Part shown: piece after piece, positions 14,721 to 18,997 of the stretch
Numbering within the stretch: the stretch's first letter is position 1
How the letters are laid out: the number at the start of each line of letters is the position of its first letter
Origin: Bacteroidota bacterium
Lineage (GTDB): Bacteria; Bacteroidota; Bacteroidia; Chitinophagales; Chitinophagaceae
Assembly (NCBI GenBank): GCA_023396345.1
Contig: JAEWWO010000227.1
Coordinates: 1-18,997 of the forward strand
Reading direction: 5' to 3'
DNA: 18,997 nt
The notes under the pieces: model-generated
The model's input: the letters and a program-made list of their open reading frames with translations, nothing else
What the model was told of the DNA's origin: nothing
The model's database searches: none
Program-made: the position numbers and the translations under genes

Positions 14721-14760
14721 CGGGGCATTTCAATTATTATATCCGCAAGAGTTAGCATAT

Positions 14761-17700
14761 ATGATGAACAAAAGAATTTTCGTAGAAAAAAGAGGAATTT
14801 TTGATGTTGAAAGTCCTAAAATTTTTAATGAAATAAAAAATATCGTTCCCACCATTCAGGACGTTAAAGTTTATAATGTGTACGATATTTTCGGACTGAA
14901 TGAAGACGAGTTTGCAAAGGTGGTTCACAATACTTTTGTAGATCCTGTTACCGATATTCTTCACCAGGAAAATCCGGCAAAAGAACTTCATTTTGCCACC
15001 GAATTTCTGCCGGGGCAATACGATCAGCGTGCCGATTCGGCGCAGCAGTGTATTGCTTTGCTTACCGAAAACGAAGTATCGCAGGTGCGCAGCGGAAAAC
15101 TGATGGAGCTGTTCGGTGTTTACGAAAACGACCTTCCGAAAATCAAAGATTTGCTGATCAATAAAGTGGAAAGTCAGGAAAAAGATCTTTCCATTCTCGA
15201 AATTCCGGCTGAAGAGACTCCAGATCCGGTGATTACGCATGAAGGTTTCAAGGATTTTAATTCCGATGAACTGAAAGATTTCTACGAAAAACACGGTTTC
15301 GCTTTCGGACTGGATGATTTGGAGCATATTCAATCTTATTTTAAGTCTGAAAACCGAAATCCGTCCGAAACCGAACTGAAAGTTCTGGACACGTACTGGA
15401 GCGACCACTGCCGTCACACGACTTTCGAAACGGCTTTAACCGATATTAAATTTGACGGACCGTACAAAGAAACGTTAGAGCAGATTTTTGCTGATTATCA
15501 GGAGAAAAGAAAGTTTTTGGGCAGGGAGCACAAAGCGGTTTCCCTGATGGATTTGGGAACCATCGCCGCCAAATATTTATATAAAACCGGAAAGCTCGAC
15601 AATCTGGTGATTTCCGATGAAATCAACGCCTGTACGGTAGAAATTGAAGCGGAATACGACGGCAAAAAAGAACCGTGGTATTTACTTTTCAAGAACGAAA
15701 CGCACAACCACCCGACGGAAATTGAGCCTTTTGGGGGTGCTTCCACGTGTTTGGGCGGTGCCATCCGCGATCCATTGTCGGGACGTGCATATGTGTATCA
15801 GTCGATGCGGTTAACCGGAGCCGGAAATGTGCTGGAACCTGTTTCAGAAACTTTGCCGGGAAAACTTCCACAGCGAACCATCACCAAACAGGCGGCCAAC
15901 GGTTATTCTTCCTACGGAAATCAGATTGGTTTGGCGACCACTTTGGTGAGCGAAATTTATCACGAAGGGTATAAAGCCAAAAGAATGGAGGTTGGTTTCG
16001 TTGTTGGAGCCGTGCCGAAAGACTGGGTTAAACGCGAAAAACCGGAAGCCGGAGATGTGGTCATCGTTTTGGGCGGTGCCACCGGAAGAGACGGCGTTGG
16101 CGGTGCTACCGGAAGTTCGAAAGAGCAGGACGAAACCTCTATTCATACGCTTTCTACCGAAGTGCAGAAAGGAAATGCGGTGGAAGAACGTAAAATTCAA
16201 CGACTGTTCAGAAATCCTGAAGTAACGAGATTAATTAAAAAATCCAACGATTTCGGTGCGGGCGGAGTGTCCGTTGCGATAGGCGAAATTGCCGACAGTA
16301 TTGAGATTAATCTGGATGTGATGCCCCTGAAATATGAAGGTTTGAACGGAACCGAACTCGCTATTTCCGAATCGCAGGAACGTATGGCAGTGGTGATTTC
16401 GGCTGCTGATAAAGATCAATTCATCAAATTCTGTGAGAAAGAAAACATCTACGCCTTCGAAATCGCGAAAGTAACCGACAGCGGAAGAATGCAGATGTTC
16501 TGGCGCGGAAATAAAATCGTGGATCTCAGCAGAGCGTTTCTGGATACCAACGGCTGTGCAAAGTCGCAGTCGGCGGAAGTTGCTCATTTACAGCCTGTAG
16601 TGTCTGATCGTAATCAGACAATCTTCAACGAAGAAAATTTCCTGAAAATTTTAGCCGATAAAAATGTTGCTTCCCAAAAAGGACTCCACGAAATGTTCGA
16701 CGCTTCGGTTGGCGGAACTACGGTAGCGATGCCTTTTGGTGGAAAACATCAGGAAACCTTGATGGAAGGAAGCGTGCAGACGTTACCGGTTCTGAATTCC
16801 GAAAACGTGAACACTGTTTCCCTTGCTTCCTGGGGTTTTGATGCCGATTTATCCTCACAAAACTCTATGATTGGTGCAGCCAATGCCGTGGTGGAAAGCG
16901 TGGCGAAAATCGTGGCCATGGGCGGCGATTACAGAAATATCCGTTTGAGTTTCCAGGAATATTTCGAGAAAATGGGAACCAATCCGCAGAAATGGGGCAA
17001 ACCGCTGGCATCGCTTCTCGGAGCGTATGATGCGCAGATGAATCTGGAGCTGGCAGCAATCGGAGGGAAAGATTCGATGAGCGGAACTTATCAGGATTTG
17101 AATGTGCCGCCCACCTTAATTTCGTTTGCATGCGCACACGGTGACAAGGAAAATATCATCTCTCCGGAATTCAAAAAAGCAGGAAATAAAATCTATTTAT
17201 TCAATCATCAGCCAAAAGAAAACGGACTTCCGGATTATGAAAATCTGAAAGAAATTTTCAGCTTCATTCACGATAATATCAAAGCGAAAAAGATTGTTTC
17301 GGTGAAAACAGTGAAGGATGGTGGAGCAGCAGTTGCTCTTGCAAAAATGACTTTCGGAAATGGTTTGGGTGCCGAAATTAAGTTGGATGAAAACCTTCTG
17401 CTCAGCAAAAATATCGGAAGTTTAATTATAGAATCTGTTGAAAATCTGAATCATAATCTTCTTCAAGTAATTGGCGAAGTTGAAAATTCAGAATATCTGA
17501 AAATCAATGATTTTAATTTCAAAACCAATAATTTACTTGAGGTAAATAAGAATACTTTTGAAGAACTGTTCTCCACAAAAGAGCAGGACAGAATTGTGGT
17601 TGAAATTGATGAAAAATTAAACTGGACCGAACCGAGAAATATCATCATCAAAAAGCACGGCATTGCAAAACCGAGAGTTTTTGCCCCGATTTTTCCGGGA

Positions 17701-18459
17701 ACCAATTGCGAGTACGAAACACAGAATGCGTTCAGAAAAGAAGGTGCAGAAGTGAGCAGTTTACCACTCATCAATCTGAATCATAACCTTCTGAATGAAA
17801 GTATTGACCATTGGGTGAAAGAGATCAATCAGTCGCAGATTCTGGTTTTTTCCGGTGGATTTTCAGCCGGAGACGAACCGGACGGTTCCGCAAAATTCAT
17901 CGTCAATGTGCTGAAGAATGAAAGAATGAAAGACGCCGTTCACGAACTTTTGGCAAGAGATGGGATGATTCTCGGCATCTGCAACGGTTTTCAGGCGCTT
18001 GTAAAATCAGGATTGCTGCCGTTTGGAAAAATTCGTGATCTGGACGAAAACTCACCGACTTTATCACACAACGCCATTGGAAGACACATCTCTCAAATGG
18101 TGAATGTGAAAGTTGTAAACGATGATTCTCCGTGGTTGAAAGGAACGAAAGACCAGGTTTTCACCATTCCGATTTCGCACGGCGAGGGAAGGTTTATGGC
18201 TTCAGAAGAAGTGCTGACCGAACTGTACAAAAACGGACAGGTTGCAACGCAGTATGTTGATTTTGATGGAAATATCGCACATGGAATGCCGTTTAATCCG
18301 AATAATTCACTCTTCGGAATTGAAGGAATTACCTCTCTCGACGGGAAAATCTACGGGAGAATGGGGCACCCGGAACGCTTCACAGAAGGGCTTTTCCGAA
18401 ACATCCCGGATGCAGGTTACCACAATATTTTCAGAAATGGGGTGGAGTATTTTAGGTAA
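14761..18459 (+). CDS. purL: Phosphoribosylformylglycinamidine synthase, single-chain with glutaminase domain
   Basis: A 1232-aa enzyme converting FGAR, glutamine and ATP into FGAM in purine synthesis. It is complete: an N-terminal PurS-like part (about 1-150), the first ATP-binding half with YWSDHCRHTTF (212-222), FKNETHNHPTEIEPFGG (310-326) and the glycine-rich VVIVLGGATGRDGVGG, SNDFGAGGVS in the mid-region, a second half with LAAIGGKDSMSG, and a C-terminal class I glutamine amidotransferase from about 972 (FAPIFPGTNCEYE, FSGGFSAGDE) with the nucleophile C1074 in GICNGFQAL and H1203/E1205 in GHPERF. It belongs to the long Bacteroidota/Clostridia-type PurL. The sequence reads like Flavobacteriales/Weeksellaceae PurL (from memory), and Phe TTC, Asn AAC and Gly GGA/GGC codons are used far more freely than in the A+T-rich genes to the left. 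Own promoter and terminator; no other pur gene is adjacent. An ATG pair opens the gene; either may be used. Confidence 0.95.
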   Translation: MMNKRIFVEKRGIFDVESPKIFNEIKNIVPTIQDVKVYNVYDIFGLNEDEFAKVVHNTFVDPVTDILHQENPAKELHFATEFLPGQYDQRADSAQQCIALLTENEVSQVRSGKLMELFGVYENDLPKIKDLLINKVESQEKDLSILEIPAEETPDPVITHEGFKDFNSDELKDFYEKHGFAFGLDDLEHIQSYFKSENRNPSETELKVLDTYWSDHCRHTTFETALTDIKFDGPYKETLEQIFADYQEKRKFLGREHKAVSLMDLGTIAAKYLYKTGKLDNLVISDEINACTVEIEAEYDGKKEPWYLLFKNETHNHPTEIEPFGGASTCLGGAIRDPLSGRAYVYQSMRLTGAGNVLEPVSETLPGKLPQRTITKQAANGYSSYGNQIGLATTLVSEIYHEGYKAKRMEVGFVVGAVPKDWVKREKPEAGDVVIVLGGATGRDGVGGATGSSKEQDETSIHTLSTEVQKGNAVEERKIQRLFRNPEVTRLIKKSNDFGAGGVSVAIGEIADSIEINLDVMPLKYEGLNGTELAISESQERMAVVISAADKDQFIKFCEKENIYAFEIAKVTDSGRMQMFWRGNKIVDLSRAFLDTNGCAKSQSAEVAHLQPVVSDRNQTIFNEENFLKILADKNVASQKGLHEMFDASVGGTTVAMPFGGKHQETLMEGSVQTLPVLNSENVNTVSLASWGFDADLSSQNSMIGAANAVVESVAKIVAMGGDYRNIRLSFQEYFEKMGTNPQKWGKPLASLLGAYDAQMNLELAAIGGKDSMSGTYQDLNVPPTLISFACAHGDKENIISPEFKKAGNKIYLFNHQPKENGLPDYENLKEIFSFIHDNIKAKKIVSVKTVKDGGAAVALAKMTFGNGLGAEIKLDENLLLSKNIGSLIIESVENLNHNLLQVIGEVENSEYLKINDFNFKTNNLLEVNKNTFEELFSTKEQDRIVVEIDEKLNWTEPRNIIIKKHGIAKPRVFAPIFPGTNCEYETQNAFRKEGAEVSSLPLINLNHNLLNESIDHWVKEINQSQILVFSGGFSAGDEPDGSAKFIVNVLKNERMKDAVHELLARDGMILGICNGFQALVKSGLLPFGKIRDLDENSPTLSHNAIGRHISQMVNVKVVNDDSPWLKGTKDQVFTIPISHGEGRFMASEEVLTELYKNGQVATQYVDFDGNIAHGMPFNPNNSLFGIEGITSLDGKIYGRMGHPERFTEGLFRNIPDAGYHNIFRNGVEYFR

Positions 18460-18462
18460 GTT

Positions 18463-18497
18463 GGAAGACGGAAGTTGGGAGAGGGGAGATGGAAGAT
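18463..18497 (+). repeat. Heptad tandem repeat (five GGRAGNN units) just after purL
   Basis: Starting 4 bp after the purL stop, the units GGAAGAC, GGAAGTT, GGGAGAG, GGGAGAT and GGAAGAT follow one another with an exact 7-bp period and no gaps. Positions 1, 2, 4 and 5 are constant (G, G, A, G) and position 3 is A or G. The tract is purine-only apart from the last base or two of some units. It lies between the stop codon and the terminator, so it is transcribed into the purL mRNA. Confidence 0.85.
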
Positions 18498-18520
18498 GCA
18501 ATATGGATTAGAGTAATAAA

Positions 18521-18555
18521 AAGGCAGTCCTGGATTTTTCAGACTGCCTCTTTTT
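18521..18555 (+). terminator. Rho-independent terminator of purL
   Basis: AGGCAGTC (18522-18529) pairs with GACTGCCT (18542-18549) around a 12-nt loop, followed by C and five T residues (18551-18555). A-rich bases before the stem could pair with the T run, so it may also work for leftward transcription. Confidence 0.85.
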
Positions 18556-18663
18556 AATTGCTTACAACTGCCATAAAGAGGAATACTGTAAACTTAACAA
18601 AAACAAAATATGTTTATTTAATTTAATTCGAATATCTGTAATAAGATTGCCAAAAAACGAATT

Positions 18664-18997
18664 ATGAAAAACATAAAAATCTCTAAGTTGATTATAACAC
18701 TTGGAATATTTTTTTCTTTAATTATTTCTTTCTCTTTCATTTTCCTCAAACCGGAAAGTATAATTAATTTTAATACTATTTTTATACTGCTCTTCTCATT
18801 TATGAAATACGCTACTTCTATTTAATAAATATTTCTAAACGAAACAGAGTTACTTTTCAGTTGATTGAAAAACAAAAATACCCTGTTTTGCTGGACACCA
18901 TTGTGGGTATTTTTTTGTTTGGAATTTTACCTTTCGTAATGACATTTTTACATGTTTATTTTAAAGCATTTGAAAAACCTGTATTTGTATATTTATT
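18664..18997 (+). pseudogene. Small integral membrane protein, frameshifted and cut by the window edge
   Basis: ATG 18664 opens MKNIKISKLIITLGIFFSL followed by a second half of the same membrane helix (to about residue 28), then KPESIINFNTIF. In this frame a stop comes at 18823-18825 after 53 codons. In the -1 frame, open from 18774 to the window end, the reading continues as YTALLIYEIRYFYLINISKR, then NRVTFQLIEKQKYPVLLD, and another membrane helix TIVGIFLFGILPFVMTFL. Adding one T to the five-T run at 18779-18783 joins the two smoothly (NTIF-YTALLI). So it appears to be one gene with a 1-base deletion in a homopolymer. The family is unknown. The 3' end is not in the window. Confidence 0.6.

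Noticed and set aside
14721..14760. Riboswitch in the purL leader
   Set aside because: The predicted leader is only about 40 nt with no aptamer-like pairing, shorter than known guanine, PRPP or ZTP aptamers.
14752..15417. 221-codon minus-strand frame over the start of purL
   Set aside because: It is a long shadow of the purL codon pattern (Phe/Ile/Asn-rich translation) with no domain, no promoter and no conservation argument.
1..18997. tRNA genes, CRISPR arrays, insertion sequences, integrase or phage genes
   Set aside because: No cloverleaf-like intergenic sequence, no regularly spaced repeats of 24-40 bp and no transposase, recombinase or phage motifs were seen. Apart from the 3' part of the last gene, intergenic gaps are all under 300 bp.

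Overview
The window looks like chromosomal DNA of a member of the Bacteroidota, most plausibly Chitinophagales (inference). The evidence is promoters of the TAnnTTTG type, very weak Shine-Dalgarno signals, DUF4783 and DUF4836-like proteins, a long single-chain PurL, and overall A+T richness. I saw no tRNA, rRNA, CRISPR array, transposase or phage gene.

Left part, minus strand (1-3652): transcription runs leftward through a small secreted DUF4783 protein, murF (last cytoplasmic step of the peptidoglycan precursor), kbl (glycine C-acetyltransferase) and the start of a NamZ/DUF1343 exo-N-acetylmuramidase cut by the window edge. Strong hairpin-plus-T terminators separate DUF4783 from murF and kbl from namZ, so these are mostly single transcription units.

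Middle part (3898-14076): a good promoter drives gpmI-rimM (glycolysis plus 30S maturation), closed by a terminator. A tight three-gene set of exported proteins follows: a lipoprotein with a TTG start, a 687-aa secreted protein with a long acidic insert, and a 436-aa membrane-anchored protein. The last two look like DUF4836-type relatives. tsaE (tRNA t6A) converges on this set and overlaps it by 32 bp. A secreted M1 metallopeptidase, rluD (23S rRNA pseudouridine synthase) and a frameshifted MmcQ/YjbR gene continue on the plus strand.

Right part (14130-18997): a lipoprotein gene has a TAA stop two codons after its lipobox start. Next is a complete 1232-aa purL, then a frameshifted small membrane-protein gene that runs off the edge. 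purL differs in codon habit from the genes to its left and reads like Flavobacteriales/Weeksellaceae PurL. Purine-rich 7-bp repeat tracts of the GGAAGAT type flank its transcription unit in opposite orientations. This is the most unusual structure in the window. Either purL (or everything from about 14680 onward) came from another lineage, or the contig is chimeric there. All three broken genes lie in the last 5.3 kb, close to that boundary.
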